DNA of 64,000 nt from Psychrobacter sp. NG25 (GCF_015234355.1 NZ_JADGMV010000010.1:33923-97922), one strand, 5' to 3'. Positions 1 to 9,788 are shown, counted from the stretch's first letter. The notes: generated by a model not told the origin, from the sequence alone. Program-made: numbers and translations.

Positions 1-1
1 C

Positions 2-91
2 TGTTTTGAGGCGTTTTATCAGCTTAGAGAAGTATTGCGTGAGCACTGGTGGCAACTTGAGCCATGTCGTCCACGGATTTGGGACACGTGA
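2..91 (+). CDS. ureD: urease accessory protein UreD, C-terminal end (5' cut by window edge)
   Basis: Only the last 29 codons are present. Reading from base 2 gives an open frame ending at TGA 89-91, with a C-terminus reading REHWWQLEPCRPRIWDT. The W(x)P(x)CRPRIW pattern is typical of the end of UreD/UreH proteins. UreD is the scaffold that, with UreF and UreG, loads nickel into apo-urease. Its position directly upstream of ureA on the same strand is the usual gene order. About 140 bases separate it from ureA, so ureA may also have its own promoter. The identification depends on this short tail plus context. Confidence 0.8.
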   Translation, partial: CFEAFYQLREVLREHWWQLEPCRPRIWDT

Positions 92-190
92 TTTTTGATT
101 AGATACTACTTAATTTGTTATGACATTAATCTGATAAAAAAGACACAACCGCTATTTTGGTTAAGGTGTTAAACGTTTGAACTACACTAA

Positions 191-213
191 TCTGTGACAC
201 AGAACATTATAAA
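191..213 (+). promoter_or_regulatory. candidate operator and -10 element upstream of ureA
   Basis: A perfect 13-base palindrome, TCTGTGACACAGA (191-203, 6-1-6), lies just before a -10-like TATAAA (208-213), 18 bases upstream of the ureA start. No good -35 hexamer is visible at normal spacing, which would fit an activator-dependent or repressed promoter. The regulator is unknown. Confidence 0.35.
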
Positions 214-230
214 TACAATAAGGAAGCTCC

Positions 231-533
231 ATGCATTTGACCCCGACAGAAAAAGACAAGCTCATGCTATTCACGGCTGGCATGGTGGCTGAACGCCGTA
301 AAAACCGAGGTGTTAAGCTTAACTATCCCGAAGCCATTGCTTATATCAGCATGCTACTGATGGAAGGCGCGAGAGATGGCAAAAGAGTGGCCGAATTAAT
401 GAGTGAAGGTGCCACCTATCTGTCGACTGATGATGTGATGGATGGTGTGGCAGAGATGGTAGATGAAGTGCAAATCGAGGCGACGTTCCCTGATGGTACC
501 AAACTAGTCACGGTGCATAATCCAATCGTTTAA
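231..533 (+). CDS. ureA: urease subunit gamma
   Basis: This 100-residue protein has the full usual length of a bacterial UreA and begins [11 protein letters not shown], the conserved start of the family. It is the smallest subunit of the cytoplasmic nickel enzyme that hydrolyses urea to ammonia and carbamate. AAGGAAG lies seven bases upstream of ATG 231. The gene is separate here, while beta and alpha are fused in the next gene. ureA follows the ureD end and precedes ureBC by 46 bases, so they are very likely co-transcribed. Confidence 0.96.
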   Translation: MHLTPTEKDKLMLFTAGMVAERRKNRGVKLNYPEAIAYISMLLMEGARDGKRVAELMSEGATYLSTDDVMDGVAEMVDEVQIEATFPDGTKLVTVHNPIV

Positions 534-579
534 CACTGTTATAGCACTGAAATGATAACTATAAAATAAGGCGACTCTT

Positions 580-2769
580 ATGCAAGCAGGCGAATACCAT
601 ATTCAAGATGGCGATATCATCTTAAACCAAGGACGACAGGTACAGACCATTAGTGTTAGCAATACTGGTGATAGACCTATTCAAATCGGCTCGCATTATC
701 ACTTTTACGAAGTCAACGATGCCTTGAGTTTCGAGAGAGAGCAGACGCGTGGTTATCGCCTGAATATTATCCCTGGTACGGCGGTACGCTTTGAGCCAGG
801 ACAATCACGTGAAGTGGAACTGGTCGCTTATGCTGGCAAGCAGGAAGTCTATGGTTTTGCAGGGCGAGTGATGGGTGCCGCTAGCTCAGACACAGCATTA
901 GACAATACTGATAATAAAAATCCGCCAGTTACCTCGCAGAAGAAAGTCAGTCGGCATATTTATGCTGAGCATTTTGGCCCGACGACAGGTGACAAGGTTC
1001 GCCTAGCCGACACTGAATTGTGGCTACAGGTTGAGGCTGACTTAACGAGCCAATTGAGTACTGATACCGATCAAGTAGAGACATTAGAGAATGGTGCGCG
1101 TGCTAGCAAACCTACCGAGATAAAAGGTGAAGAAGTTAAGTTTGGTGGCGGTAAAGTCATCCGTGATGGTATGGGTCAAGGGCAACTACTGGGTGCCGAC
1201 GTTGCCGATACAGTCATTACCAATGCCCTAGTCATGGATTATACGGGCATCTACAAAGCAGATATCGGTATCAAAGACGGTCGCATTAGTGGCATTGGTA
1301 AAGCGGGCAACCCTGATATACAACCTGCCATCAATATTGCGATTGGTGGTGCTACCGAAATCATTTCTGGCGAAGGCAAAATCCTGACGGCAGGCGGGGT
1401 CGATAGTCATATTCACTTTATCGCACCCCAGCAGTGTGAGACGGCGCTTATGTCAGGCGTGACCACGATGCTTGGTGGCGGTACAGGGCCTGCACAAGGA
1501 ACGCTCGCGACTACCTGTACACCAGGGGCATATCATATTGCCTCAATGCTAAAGTCTACCGATAGTATTCCCATGAATATCGGATTACTGGGCAAAGGAA
1601 ATGTGAGTGTACCAGCTCCCATTGCTGAACAAATCGAAGCGGGTGCTGTAGGGCTAAAGCTACATGAAGATTGGGGCACAACCCCGCAAGCCATTGATAA
1701 CTGTTTGAGTGTTGCTGAAGAGTATGATGTGCAAGTGGCGATCCATACCGATACCTTAAATGAAAGTGGTTATCTTGAAAGTACGTTAGCAGCGTTCAAG
1801 AATCGCTGTATCCATACTTTTCATACTGAAGGGGCAGGTGGTGGACATGCCCCTGATATTCTTAAGGCTATTGGCGAGTCGCATGTTTTACCATCATCTA
1901 CCAATCCAACGCGCCCATATACCGTTAACACCATTGATGAGCATCTCGATATGCTGATGGTCTGTCATCATTTGAGCCCTGCTATCGCTGAAGATGTGGC
2001 CTTCGCTGAAAGTCGTATTCGCCAAGAAACCATTGCTGCAGAAGATATCTTGCATGATTTGGGCGCGATTTCGATGATGAGTAGTGACTCGCAAGCGATG
2101 GGTCGGGTAGGTGAAGTGGTTATTCGCACGTGGCAGACTGCGCATAAAATGAAAGTCCAACGCGGCCATCTTGCACCAGATGCAACAGCGACCATAGAAG
2201 ATGAGCAACAGTACATTACGCTGACCGACTACGATAATAGTGAGGATAATGATAATTTCCGTATCAAACGTTATATCGCAAAATACACCATCAATCCTGC
2301 GATTACCCATGGTATCAGCGATATGGTTGGTTCAATTGAAATAGGTAAATGGGCAGATATGGTGTTGTGGTCGCCCAAATTTTTTGGCGTAAAGCCTGAA
2401 TGTATTATCAAAGGCGGACTCATCGCTGCTGTGCCGATGGGCGATATTAATGCCTCTATTCCTACTCCGCAGCCCGTGCATTATCGTCCTATGTTTGCCA
2501 CGTATCCAAAATCAATTGCTCAAACCAGCATTACCTTTATGTCGCAGGCTGCTATCGATAAACAAGTGGATAAGCAGCTCGGATTGACCAAAGTTATCGA
2601 GCCAGTACATGGCATTCGTCATATCCGCAAAAGTGATATGCGCTTCAATAGCTACTGTCCTGATATGGATATCAATCCTGAGACTTATGAAGTGCGTGCC
2701 GATGGCGAGATGCTAACCTGCGAGCCTGTCGATGTATTGCCCATGGCGCAGCGTTACTTTTTATTCTAA
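580..2769 (+). CDS. ureBC: urease beta-alpha fusion protein (UreB-UreC)
   Basis: This single 729-residue frame joins two urease subunits normally encoded separately. Residues 1 to about 100 are UreB (starting [13 protein letters not shown]), followed by a polar linker near 101-122. UreC begins near 123 ([20 protein letters not shown]). The active-site set is complete: His277 and His279 in DSHIH, carbamylated Lys360 in GLKLHEDWG, His389 in AIHTDTLNE, His415 in HTEGAGGGH, the flap Cys462-His463, and Asp503. An extra stretch of about 25 polar residues (157-182) interrupts the normally tight [16 protein letters not shown] junction. No stop or frameshift is seen, so the fusion looks genuine and the enzyme active. 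The gene lies in the urease operon, between ureA and ureE. Confidence 0.95.
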   Translation: MQAGEYHIQDGDIILNQGRQVQTISVSNTGDRPIQIGSHYHFYEVNDALSFEREQTRGYRLNIIPGTAVRFEPGQSREVELVAYAGKQEVYGFAGRVMGAASSDTALDNTDNKNPPVTSQKKVSRHIYAEHFGPTTGDKVRLADTELWLQVEADLTSQLSTDTDQVETLENGARASKPTEIKGEEVKFGGGKVIRDGMGQGQLLGADVADTVITNALVMDYTGIYKADIGIKDGRISGIGKAGNPDIQPAINIAIGGATEIISGEGKILTAGGVDSHIHFIAPQQCETALMSGVTTMLGGGTGPAQGTLATTCTPGAYHIASMLKSTDSIPMNIGLLGKGNVSVPAPIAEQIEAGAVGLKLHEDWGTTPQAIDNCLSVAEEYDVQVAIHTDTLNESGYLESTLAAFKNRCIHTFHTEGAGGGHAPDILKAIGESHVLPSSTNPTRPYTVNTIDEHLDMLMVCHHLSPAIAEDVAFAESRIRQETIAAEDILHDLGAISMMSSDSQAMGRVGEVVIRTWQTAHKMKVQRGHLAPDATATIEDEQQYITLTDYDNSEDNDNFRIKRYIAKYTINPAITHGISDMVGSIEIGKWADMVLWSPKFFGVKPECIIKGGLIAAVPMGDINASIPTPQPVHYRPMFATYPKSIAQTSITFMSQAAIDKQVDKQLGLTKVIEPVHGIRHIRKSDMRFNSYCPDMDINPETYEVRADGEMLTCEPVDVLPMAQRYFLF

Positions 2770-2871
2770 GTATTTTTTATGCTAAACACTTTGTTATTCC
2801 AAGATTTTATTATTCTAAGATTTTGAGTTTTACGTCCTAATAGTTTGAGCAACAACAGCCAGAGTATAATA

Positions 2872-3537
2872 ATGATGAAGATATTCAATACCCGTTTAAA
2901 TGCCCCAAATGATGCTCAAAAAATACAATTAGCAAAACAGCATCAAACCGATGACTATCTACTGCTAGATTTTGATACTCGCCAGCATTCTCGATTTAAG
3001 GCCACCACTGTGTCAGGTGAGAGCGTTGGTGTTGACTTGCCTCGCACAGGTACTCTCAAAGGTGATGATGTGCTAATCAATGAGGCAGGTGAGCTAATAC
3101 AAGTCATTGCCAAGCCGCAGGTCGTCACCAAAGTTACCGCTGATGATGTGTTTACGTTGATGAAAGGAGCGTATCATTTAGGCAATCGACATGTGCCACT
3201 GATGTTTGACCAAAGTTTTAACCACGGTGATGCAGAGTACGCGCTATATTTTGAAAACGATCATGTACTTGCGCAAATGTTAGAGCGTCTTGGACTGCGT
3301 GTTGAAGATGCTTCAGTACCGTTTGAACCTGAAACAGGGGCCTATCAGTCGGGGCAAGGGCACTCGCATGGTCACTCTCACTCACATGCGCATTCAAGTA
3401 GCGATTCACATAGCCATTCGCACAGCGACATACATGGCAATACGCATGGCGCATCAGATAGCCATGAACACAAACATGAAAATAACCACAGCCACGACCA
3501 TAGTCATCATGATGAGACTGTAGGGCAGTCAGAGTGA
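2872..3537 (+). CDS. ureE: urease accessory protein UreE (nickel metallochaperone)
   Basis: UreE delivers nickel to the UreDFG-apourease complex. The N-terminal part (MMKIFNTRLN onward) and the central region containing AYHLGNRHVPL match the family, where that His lies at the dimer metal site. The last 55 or so residues form a long His/Ser/Asp-rich tail with repeated HSHSH units, typical of nickel-storing UreE proteins. ATG at 2872 is chosen because family members start just before this motif. An in-frame TTG at 2845 would add nine residues. Neither start has a clear Shine-Dalgarno sequence. The stop overlaps the ureF start by one base, indicating translational coupling. Confidence 0.92.
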   Translation: MMKIFNTRLNAPNDAQKIQLAKQHQTDDYLLLDFDTRQHSRFKATTVSGESVGVDLPRTGTLKGDDVLINEAGELIQVIAKPQVVTKVTADDVFTLMKGAYHLGNRHVPLMFDQSFNHGDAEYALYFENDHVLAQMLERLGLRVEDASVPFEPETGAYQSGQGHSHGHSHSHAHSSSDSHSHSHSDIHGNTHGASDSHEHKHENNHSHDHSHHDETVGQSE

Positions 3538-4310
3538 TGATTGATATCAGTGCTCAGTCTACTCAGCCAGACCAACTTGGTCAGCTGCTGATGCTGGCAT
3601 CGAGCAACTTACCCATTGGTAGCTATACGTATTCGCAAGGTGTTGAGTCAGCGATTGAGTCAGGCGTAATCTCTGATGAAGCCAGTACGCTGGTATTTAT
3701 GCAGGATTATCTAGCGCTTGCTGTTATCGGCTATGAGTTGCCAGTATTAGGGCTAATAATGCTGGCACTTGGTCAAGGTGATGACGCGCTAGCTGCAAAT
3801 CTGGCACACGATTATCATGCGAGCTTAGAGAGTAAAGAGTTTGTACTTGAGTCTCAACAACTGGCTCAGGCAATGGTGTCTTGGCTCAATGAAGTACTTA
3901 GCCTCGGTATACCTGCTGAGATACCTGAAGATGGATACTTGCCACTTTTTGCTCATATTGCACAGCATTGGCAGCTACCATTAACGCAATCAATGACCAC
4001 GTATGGCTTCGCCCAACTAGAGAATATGGTATTGGCTGCGGTCAAGACGGTACCGTTAGGACAAATGGCGGGTCAGCGTATCCTATGGCAATTGCAGAGC
4101 GATCTGGCAGCACAGATTGATGCTGTTAGCGATAATGTACGACGTACCTTCAATGAGTTGATGACATCACCAGATTCGCTTGAAGAGCAAGGCTGTCAAC
4201 AGCTGTGCCAAGACTTCTATGAGACGCTTAATATATCTAATAACTTGCCCAATTTGGCTATCCTCTCAAGTATGCATGAGGAGCAATACAGCCGATTGTT
4301 TCGCTCATAA
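3537..4310 (+). CDS. ureF: urease accessory protein UreF
   Basis: UreF binds UreD and UreG and acts as the GTPase-activity gatekeeper during urease nickel insertion. The 257-residue product contains the UreF N-terminal signature LMLASSNLPIGSYTYSQGVE and the later DNVRRTFNEL segment near the end. ATG 3537 overlaps the ureE TGA (TGATG). A GTG at 3534 is the only earlier alternative and adds one residue. It continues the urease operon and is followed 57 bases later by ureG. Nothing appears truncated. Confidence 0.93.
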   Translation: MIDISAQSTQPDQLGQLLMLASSNLPIGSYTYSQGVESAIESGVISDEASTLVFMQDYLALAVIGYELPVLGLIMLALGQGDDALAANLAHDYHASLESKEFVLESQQLAQAMVSWLNEVLSLGIPAEIPEDGYLPLFAHIAQHWQLPLTQSMTTYGFAQLENMVLAAVKTVPLGQMAGQRILWQLQSDLAAQIDAVSDNVRRTFNELMTSPDSLEEQGCQQLCQDFYETLNISNNLPNLAILSSMHEEQYSRLFRS

Positions 4311-4367
4311 CTGCACCCTTATTTCTATTTATACTTATTAATATACAAACTGTTTTAGGAATTCAAT

Positions 4368-5057
4368 ATGTCTCTAACCCCGCTCAAGCCAAAAAACTCT
4401 CAATCTATATCAGACTTACAGACTGATAATGACCGCCAAAATCAGCCATCTGGATTGTCATGCCTACGCCTTGGTATTGGTGGGCCTGTTGGTAGTGGTA
4501 AGACCGCGTTGACGTTACGTTTGTGCCAAAATATGCGCGACACGGTCAATATGGCAGTCGTGACCAACGATATCTATACCAAAGAAGATTCAGAGTTTTT
4601 GACTCGTAATGATGCTATGCCTGCTGAGCGTATTCGTGGCGTAGAAACAGGTGGCTGCCCGCACACGGCTATCCGCGAAGATGCCTCTATTAATCTGACG
4701 GCTATTGCCGAACTACAAGCAACTTTCGAAGATTTAGAGATGATTATCATCGAATCAGGTGGTGATAATTTGGCGGCGACGTTTAGCCCAGAACTGTCTG
4801 ATTTGACCTTGTATGTTATTGATGTCTCAGCAGGAGACAAGATACCTCGTAAAGGTGGGCCGGGAATTACCAAGTCTGATTTATTGATTATTAATAAGAC
4901 TGACCTTGCGCCTATGGTAGGGGCTTCGTTAGAAGTCATGGCAAGAGATGCCAAAAAAATGCGCGGTGACAAACCTTTTATCTTTAGCAACATGAAAACA
5001 GGGGATGGACTGAATGAAATTATCGCCTTTATCAAAGAGCAGGGCATGCTTGCTTAG
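4368..5057 (+). CDS. ureG: urease accessory GTPase UreG
   Basis: UreG is the SIMIBI-class GTPase that hydrolyses GTP to drive nickel transfer into urease. The P-loop GGPVGSGKT lies at residues 38-46. Also visible are the metal-binding CPH motif in [13 protein letters not shown], the ESGGDN motif, and the guanine-specificity motif NKTD. The product is 229 residues, somewhat longer than the usual 200-215, because of a polar N-terminal extension of about 30 residues before the conserved core. The gene follows ureF and precedes a nickel permease gene, consistent with a nickel maturation unit. Confidence 0.95.
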   Translation: MSLTPLKPKNSQSISDLQTDNDRQNQPSGLSCLRLGIGGPVGSGKTALTLRLCQNMRDTVNMAVVTNDIYTKEDSEFLTRNDAMPAERIRGVETGGCPHTAIREDASINLTAIAELQATFEDLEMIIIESGGDNLAATFSPELSDLTLYVIDVSAGDKIPRKGGPGITKSDLLIINKTDLAPMVGASLEVMARDAKKMRGDKPFIFSNMKTGDGLNEIIAFIKEQGMLA

Positions 5058-5128
5058 TTAATAGAAGCTTGCGAACTATGACTTACAAGCTATGAACAAC
5101 CAAATTATGAATATTAAGGAGCACTCCC

Positions 5129-5884
5129 ATGACAGCCTCTACCATGACAAAAACTATAACAAAAACGCATTTTTCACAGGTACTATCCTCTCGTAATATA
5201 GTGGCTGGCTCAACGGTGATGATGACCTCATTGATGCTACCGTCATTGGCGCAGGCACATGCAGGACATATCCATACAACGACTGCACACACGTCATCGC
5301 TGTTAGGAGCCTTGCAAGCAGGGTTGATGCATCCGATGACTGGCTTTGATCATTTGTTTTTGGCAGTTGGTATGGGTATGTTGTTTTATGGACTGCAAAA
5401 GCAGCGCTTGGGCATGATGTCATTGGCAGGAGGACTATCACTGGGAGCGGTCTTAGCCACAGTCGGTGCTTTGGTGGGTGGGGCTGCGTTTGGTTCGGCC
5501 GCTGGCATGGTCGAGATGGCGATACTATTGTCAGTTGCAGTATTGGCATTTGTTTTAATGGGACAATGGCGCGGAAAAGCTGCATCATTGAATACATCAG
5601 TAGCGAGCACGCCAAATACAAATTACGTACCATTACTGAGCATGACTTTTGGCGGCTTGGCAGTATTTCACGGTATGGCACATGCGATGGAATTGCCAGC
5701 ACAGATCGGCGTATCAGGTCAGTTAGGTTTTTATGCTGGTATGATGGTTTCTATGTTGGGTCTATACGCGGTTGGTATGGTGATCAATCAGCAGTTGCAA
5801 CAGCGTCTCGGCGGTCATTTTTGGTTCCAACGTGGGTTGGTTATGCTAGGTTTAGGGGTAGTATTCATTCCTGTTTTGACTTAG
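5129..5884 (+). CDS. HupE/UreJ-family nickel permease
   Basis: A 251-residue membrane protein of the HupE/UreJ family, which imports nickel for urease or hydrogenase. It has an N-terminal signal-like segment ending in SLAQAHAGH (cleavage probable after the second AQA), then the family signature around HPMTGFDHLFLAVG. The histidines and aspartate in HPMTGFDH are probable metal ligands. Roughly six hydrophobic segments follow, including a second His-rich helix with FHGMAHAMELP. AAGGAG precedes ATG 5129 at good spacing. Its place after ureG supports nickel supply for urease. ureJ is a reasonable name, but transport has not been shown. Confidence 0.87.
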   Translation: MTASTMTKTITKTHFSQVLSSRNIVAGSTVMMTSLMLPSLAQAHAGHIHTTTAHTSSLLGALQAGLMHPMTGFDHLFLAVGMGMLFYGLQKQRLGMMSLAGGLSLGAVLATVGALVGGAAFGSAAGMVEMAILLSVAVLAFVLMGQWRGKAASLNTSVASTPNTNYVPLLSMTFGGLAVFHGMAHAMELPAQIGVSGQLGFYAGMMVSMLGLYAVGMVINQQLQQRLGGHFWFQRGLVMLGLGVVFIPVLT

Positions 5885-5925
5885 GATTTTATTACTATTT
5901 TGACCTAAACTGCTATTTATGTTTA

Positions 5926-5975
5926 CTCATAAAAAATACGGCCCCAATCGATGATCGGGGCCGTATTTTTATGAG
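5926..5975. terminator. bidirectional terminator between the urease cluster and tig
   Basis: A long near-perfect inverted repeat centred on the short loop near 5948-5953, with stem core ACGGCCCC/GGGGCCGT. A-tracts and T-tracts on both sides make it work in both directions between convergent genes. Confidence 0.9.
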
Positions 5976-6024
5976 CTAAGAACATGAGTGCTATCTAATT
6001 AAAATAGATAGCGCTCAGTCTAGA

Positions 6025-7368
6025 CTACATGGCTTGCTGCTGTTGTTGCTGAGCAGCTAGCAAGTCTTGGTAGCTAACTTCTTTGTCAGTTACTTTACCT
6101 TGCTCGATTAGATAATCAACCACTTGGTCTTCTAGTACAACAGACTCAATGTTAGCGCGCTGTTGCTTATCAGTGGTGTAGTACTCGATCACTTCTGCTG
6201 GATCTTCGTAGTTTTCAGCCGCTTCTTTGATGAATGTCTCAACGCGTGCTTGATCTACTTCTAAGCCTTTGGTATCGATAACACGAGCAACGATGATGCC
6301 AAGACGGGCAGCACGTAGCGCTTGCTCTTCAAATAGCTCATTTGGCAGCATGTCTTTGTCGAAGCTATCAGCATTGGCACCGAACTGCTGAGAAAAACGT
6401 TGCATCATCATGTTGCGTTGACGCTCGATTTCTTGTTCTAGCATAGCGTTTGGTACGTCAAACTCATTCTTTTCTAGCAATGCGTCAAAAGTCGCTTGCT
6501 TAACTTGGCTACGCGCAGCGTTTTTGATTTCGCGTTCCATGTTTTTGCGTACGTCGTCTTTTAGTTTTTCAACGCCGCCTTCTTTTACGCCGAATAGCTC
6601 AAGGAACGCATCATCGATTTCAGGTAGCTTAGATTTTTCAACCAATTTTACGTTGATTTTGAACTGAGCTTCTTTACCCGCTAAGTTTTCAGCTTGGTAA
6701 TCTTCTGGGAAAGTTACTTCGATGATTTTTTCTTCACCAGCTTTCATGCCTTTGATACCTGCTTCAAAGCCAGGAATCATTTGGTTGCTACCGATAACTA
6801 GTTTGAAGTCTTCAGCAGAGCCACCTTCGAATTTTTCGCCGTCGATAGAACCTTCAAAGTCAAAAGTCACTTGGTTGTCTTTCGCAGCCATGCCCTTTTT
6901 CTCAACGAATTCTTCACGTTGCTTTTGTAGGTTTTCGATCATGGTGTCAACGTCAGCTTCATCAACCTTGGCAGTATGACGCTCAACTTCGATTTCATCG
7001 ATACCTTGTACGTCTACTTCTGGGAAGATTTCAACAGTTGCTTGATAAACCAAGAAATCATCTTCAAGTTTTACGTCGTCGATGTTAGGCATGCCAACAG
7101 CGCGGATGTCTTCAGATTTGATCGCTTCAAAAACGGTATCACGGATCACATCGTTGATAACTTCTTGTTGAATGCCAGCACCGTACTGAGAGCGGATGTG
7201 TGACATAGGGACGTTACCTTTACGGAAACCGTCAATCTTGGCAGTTTTCGCAACTTGGCGAATACGGCCTTCGACTTTGTTTTGAATTTTTTCGACAGGT
7301 ACTTTAACTGTCAATTGGGTTTCTTTGTTAGATAGCTTGTTGGTTGTGACTTGTAAATCTGTAGCCAT
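6025..7368 (-). CDS. tig: trigger factor (ribosome-associated chaperone and prolyl isomerase)
   Basis: Trigger factor binds the ribosome exit tunnel through L23 and shields nascent chains. The 447-residue product has an N-terminal ribosome-binding domain with the signature motif in [12 protein letters not shown] (near residue 48). A central FKBP-type isomerase domain includes [19 protein letters not shown], and a helical C-terminal chaperone domain ends in a glutamine run (QQQQQQAM). AAAGGTG lies upstream of the ATG. Downstream of tig the clpP-clpX pair seen in many gammaproteobacteria is absent. The convergent urease cluster is there instead. Confidence 0.97.
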   Translation of the reverse strand: MATDLQVTTNKLSNKETQLTVKVPVEKIQNKVEGRIRQVAKTAKIDGFRKGNVPMSHIRSQYGAGIQQEVINDVIRDTVFEAIKSEDIRAVGMPNIDDVKLEDDFLVYQATVEIFPEVDVQGIDEIEVERHTAKVDEADVDTMIENLQKQREEFVEKKGMAAKDNQVTFDFEGSIDGEKFEGGSAEDFKLVIGSNQMIPGFEAGIKGMKAGEEKIIEVTFPEDYQAENLAGKEAQFKINVKLVEKSKLPEIDDAFLELFGVKEGGVEKLKDDVRKNMEREIKNAARSQVKQATFDALLEKNEFDVPNAMLEQEIERQRNMMMQRFSQQFGANADSFDKDMLPNELFEEQALRAARLGIIVARVIDTKGLEVDQARVETFIKEAAENYEDPAEVIEYYTTDKQQRANIESVVLEDQVVDYLIEQGKVTDKEVSYQDLLAAQQQQQQAM

Positions 7369-7887
7369 GTTAATTACACCTTTAGGATTAGATAGTACTT
7401 AAAATTAAGCAGTACTTAGGATTAAATGGTAATAGACAAACCGAGCCTCAAAATACGGGCGTGTACAACGGATTGCCGTTGGAATAAATAGGGGACAATG
7501 ATAGCCCGCAACGTCCATATCAGTGTCAGTAGCAATCGCTGCCAGCACAAAATATAAAACTGCTGAGGTTGTAAATGCTATCAAATATCAATAATAAACC
7601 GTTAATGCACCGCATAATAACGCTTTTTGGTGAATTATACAGACATATAACGGTTTTCGACAAAATTTTTAAAAGTAGAACAGTATAATCTATCTGATTA
7701 TTAAAGTAAAAATTATCTGTTTGCCGTTTGTTCACTCAAAAATTGCTGCGTTAGTTGCACTTCACTTACCATTCATACTTATGTGATTGATGCGGTGCTG
7801 AACTTAACGATATAGAGTCTAGCCGTATTGGTTTGAAGTAGAGCAAATATGATACAAGCCGATTTATATAGACTTGACTATAGTTGC
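7369..7887. other. 519-bp intergenic region between tig and rdgB
   Basis: No convincing gene is seen; the short open frames here lack family resemblance. Close to tig there is a two-copy direct repeat of AGTACTTA(R)(R)ATTAA starting at 7394 and 7411 (17-base period). The region is AT-rich and must hold the tig promoter on the minus strand, but no consensus pair could be assigned with confidence. Confidence 0.5.
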
Positions 7888-8550
7888 TTATAAAGGCAGC
7901 TGTGCTAATAGCTGCTGAATGGCCTGACCGCGATGACTGATGCTGTTTTTATCAGCAGCGCTCAAGCTGGCCGCACTGGCTTGCAAGTCAGGTAACCAAA
8001 ATAATGGATCATAGCCGAAGCCACCATCACCATGCGCTGTCTCTGAAATCTCGCCATGCCATAATCCTTGAGCGATAATCGGCAATGGATCGTCAGCATG
8101 ACGCACCATTGCCAGTATGCACACAAACATACCTTTAACAGGAGCATCTGGCTTCGCTGCGCGGATAGGCTGCAAGTCAGCGATGAGCTTGGCATTGTTT
8201 TTACTATCGTTACCATGCTCACCAGCATAGCGAGCAGAGTAGATACCCGGTGCGTTACCGAGTGCGGGCACACACAGTCCGGAATCATCAGCGATAGCAG
8301 GCAATCCGCTGATACGGCTGGCATGACGCGCTTTGATAATGGCATTTTCTACAAAGCTCAAGCCGTCTTCGATGGCATCTTCGATATCGAGCTGACCTTG
8401 CGGGATAACTGTCACCTCTAGATTTGCCTCAGCGAATAACCGTTTAAACTCAGCCAGTTTGCCTTTGTTATTACTGGCGAGTACCCATTGGGTACTTGGT
8501 GCTGACTGTGTCGCGTGTAGGGGAGTGTCGATGGTGCTTGTGTTGGTCAT
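7888..8550 (-). CDS. rdgB: RdgB/HAM1-family XTP/dITP pyrophosphatase
   Basis: This enzyme hydrolyses non-canonical purine triphosphates (dITP, XTP), preventing their incorporation into DNA. The 220-residue protein carries the N-terminal substrate loop ASNNKGKLAEF (near residues 26-36) and the catalytic ADDSGLCVPALG segment. It also has the GIYSARYAG motif and the C-terminal SHRGQA motif. It has about 20 extra residues before the conserved start compared with typical 197-residue members. GGAAAG lies upstream of the ATG. It stands alone, transcribed away from sodB. Confidence 0.95.
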   Translation of the reverse strand: MTNTSTIDTPLHATQSAPSTQWVLASNNKGKLAEFKRLFAEANLEVTVIPQGQLDIEDAIEDGLSFVENAIIKARHASRISGLPAIADDSGLCVPALGNAPGIYSARYAGEHGNDSKNNAKLIADLQPIRAAKPDAPVKGMFVCILAMVRHADDPLPIIAQGLWHGEISETAHGDGGFGYDPLFWLPDLQASAASLSAADKNSISHRGQAIQQLLAQLPL

Positions 8551-9100
8551 AGTGTCTTTCCGTTAAATGATTACGTAGAGTCTGGTTAATCTAGCTTCTA
8601 TTTTTGGTGTTTTTAATATTGCTCTATACCCATTTGCCAGTCATATTTGCAGTAGTCATTGATGTCTGTGAGCTAGCTTGGGCTGTCGGCTGGGCTATCC
8701 GCTAATACATAGCCAATGGCTATGCTGATTGTACGGTCTATAACATTTGGTAACTGATACTTTTGGTCATTGTTGCTATAATACTTAGCAAGCTACAGCG
8801 AGTTATATCCTGTAACTTTTGAATATTAAATTAATAAATGCTTATGAAGTCAAACACTTGGCTTTTAAGCAAAGAATAATAGCAAGCAGTAACCGCTAGG
8901 TTCATTTTGGATTCATAATAATACGTGATATTGTATTGAGCAGTACCGTGTATCAAGCAATAATATTCGTTTCAAACAATAAACTCAGCCAATTTAGTCC
9001 GCTATTTTATAGTGTTTTTTGCGGTGTAAAAATAGCGTAAAATTCAGTTTCTATAATCAGTTTTATAAACTAACGGCTAAACAGCAAGGATAAAATAATT
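8551..9100. other. 550-bp divergent intergenic region between rdgB and sodB
   Basis: This region should contain both divergent promoters. A perfect 7-3-7 palindrome, CATAGCCAATGGCTATG, lies at 8708-8724 with no known partner. A TATAAT occurs at 8777-8782 without an obvious -35. No gene is supported. Confidence 0.45.
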
Positions 9101-9730
9101 ATGTCAAACATTACATTGCCAGAACTACCATACGCAAAAGACGCACTAGAGCCACATATCAGTGCCGAGACGCTAGAGTTTCATCACGATAAGCATCATA
9201 ATGCATACGTGACCAAGCTTAACGATTTGCTACCAGGTTCTGGTCTAGAAGACAAAACATTGCCAGAAATCATCCTAGCGACTGTTAACGATGACAGCAA
9301 GCAAGGTATGTTCAACCAAGCAGCCCAAGTATGGAACCACACGTTCTACTGGAACTGCATGACGCCAACGAACGGCGGCGGCGAACCTACTGGCGATCTA
9401 AAAGCTAAAATCGAAGAAGATTTCGGTAGCTATGACAAGTTCCGTGAAGAGTTCAAAAACGCAGCATTGACTCAGTTCGGTTCAGGTTGGGCATGGTTAG
9501 TCGCTGATAAAGTCGGTGGCAAACTGTCTATCGCTAAAACTGCTAACGCTGATACCCCACTTGCACATGACCAAATCGCTGTATTGACTTGTGATGTATG
9601 GGAACACGCGTATTATATCGATTACCGCAACCGTCGTCCTGACTATGTAGACACGTTCCTAGACAAGCTAGTGAACTGGGACTACGCAAATGCAAAATAT
9701 AAAGGTCAAGATGCTGGCGTTGAAGAGTAA
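9101..9730 (+). CDS. sodB: superoxide dismutase [Fe]
   Basis: It dismutates superoxide to hydrogen peroxide and oxygen in the cytoplasm. The 209-residue protein shows the metal ligands of the Fe/Mn family: His in LEFHHDKHH, His in VWNHTFYWNCM, and Asp/His in CDVWEHAYYID. FNQAAQVWNHTFYWNCM and FGSGWAWLV favour the iron type over the manganese type. The ATG is preceded by an AAGGAT Shine-Dalgarno sequence. A strong terminator follows, shared with the convergent SDR gene. Iron-dependent control (Fur or an sRNA) is common for sodB, but no clear Fur box was identified. Confidence 0.96.
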   Translation: MSNITLPELPYAKDALEPHISAETLEFHHDKHHNAYVTKLNDLLPGSGLEDKTLPEIILATVNDDSKQGMFNQAAQVWNHTFYWNCMTPTNGGGEPTGDLKAKIEEDFGSYDKFREEFKNAALTQFGSGWAWLVADKVGGKLSIAKTANADTPLAHDQIAVLTCDVWEHAYYIDYRNRRPDYVDTFLDKLVNWDYANAKYKGQDAGVEE

Positions 9731-9757
9731 TCTTTAACGACTAAGTATTTGATTGAT

Positions 9758-9788
9758 AAAAAAGGACACCGCGAGGTGTCCTTTTTTT
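9758..9788. terminator. terminator of sodB, shared with the SDR gene
   Basis: Stem AAAAGGACACC/GGTGTCCTTTT with a short GCGA loop, flanked by A and T runs. A closely related hairpin recurs at 10764-10793. Confidence 0.92.

Noticed and set aside
1894..2310. A 138-residue open frame on the minus strand inside ureBC
   Set aside because: It is antisense to a conserved enzyme and resembles no family; open by composition alone.
3360..3537. A tandem DNA repeat or CRISPR-like array
   Set aside because: The repetition comes from His/Ser codons in the UreE tail and is in frame; there are no regular spacers.
4574..5047. A 157-residue minus-strand frame opposite ureG
   Set aside because: Shadow of the well-conserved ureG reading frame, without its own Shine-Dalgarno sequence or family motif.
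5154..5702. A 182-residue minus-strand frame opposite the permease gene
   Set aside because: Antisense to a gene with clear family signatures; its product has no recognisable features.
7526..7735. A 69-residue minus-strand frame in the tig-rdgB gap
   Set aside because: Low-complexity AT-rich sequence with no ribosome binding site or family resemblance.
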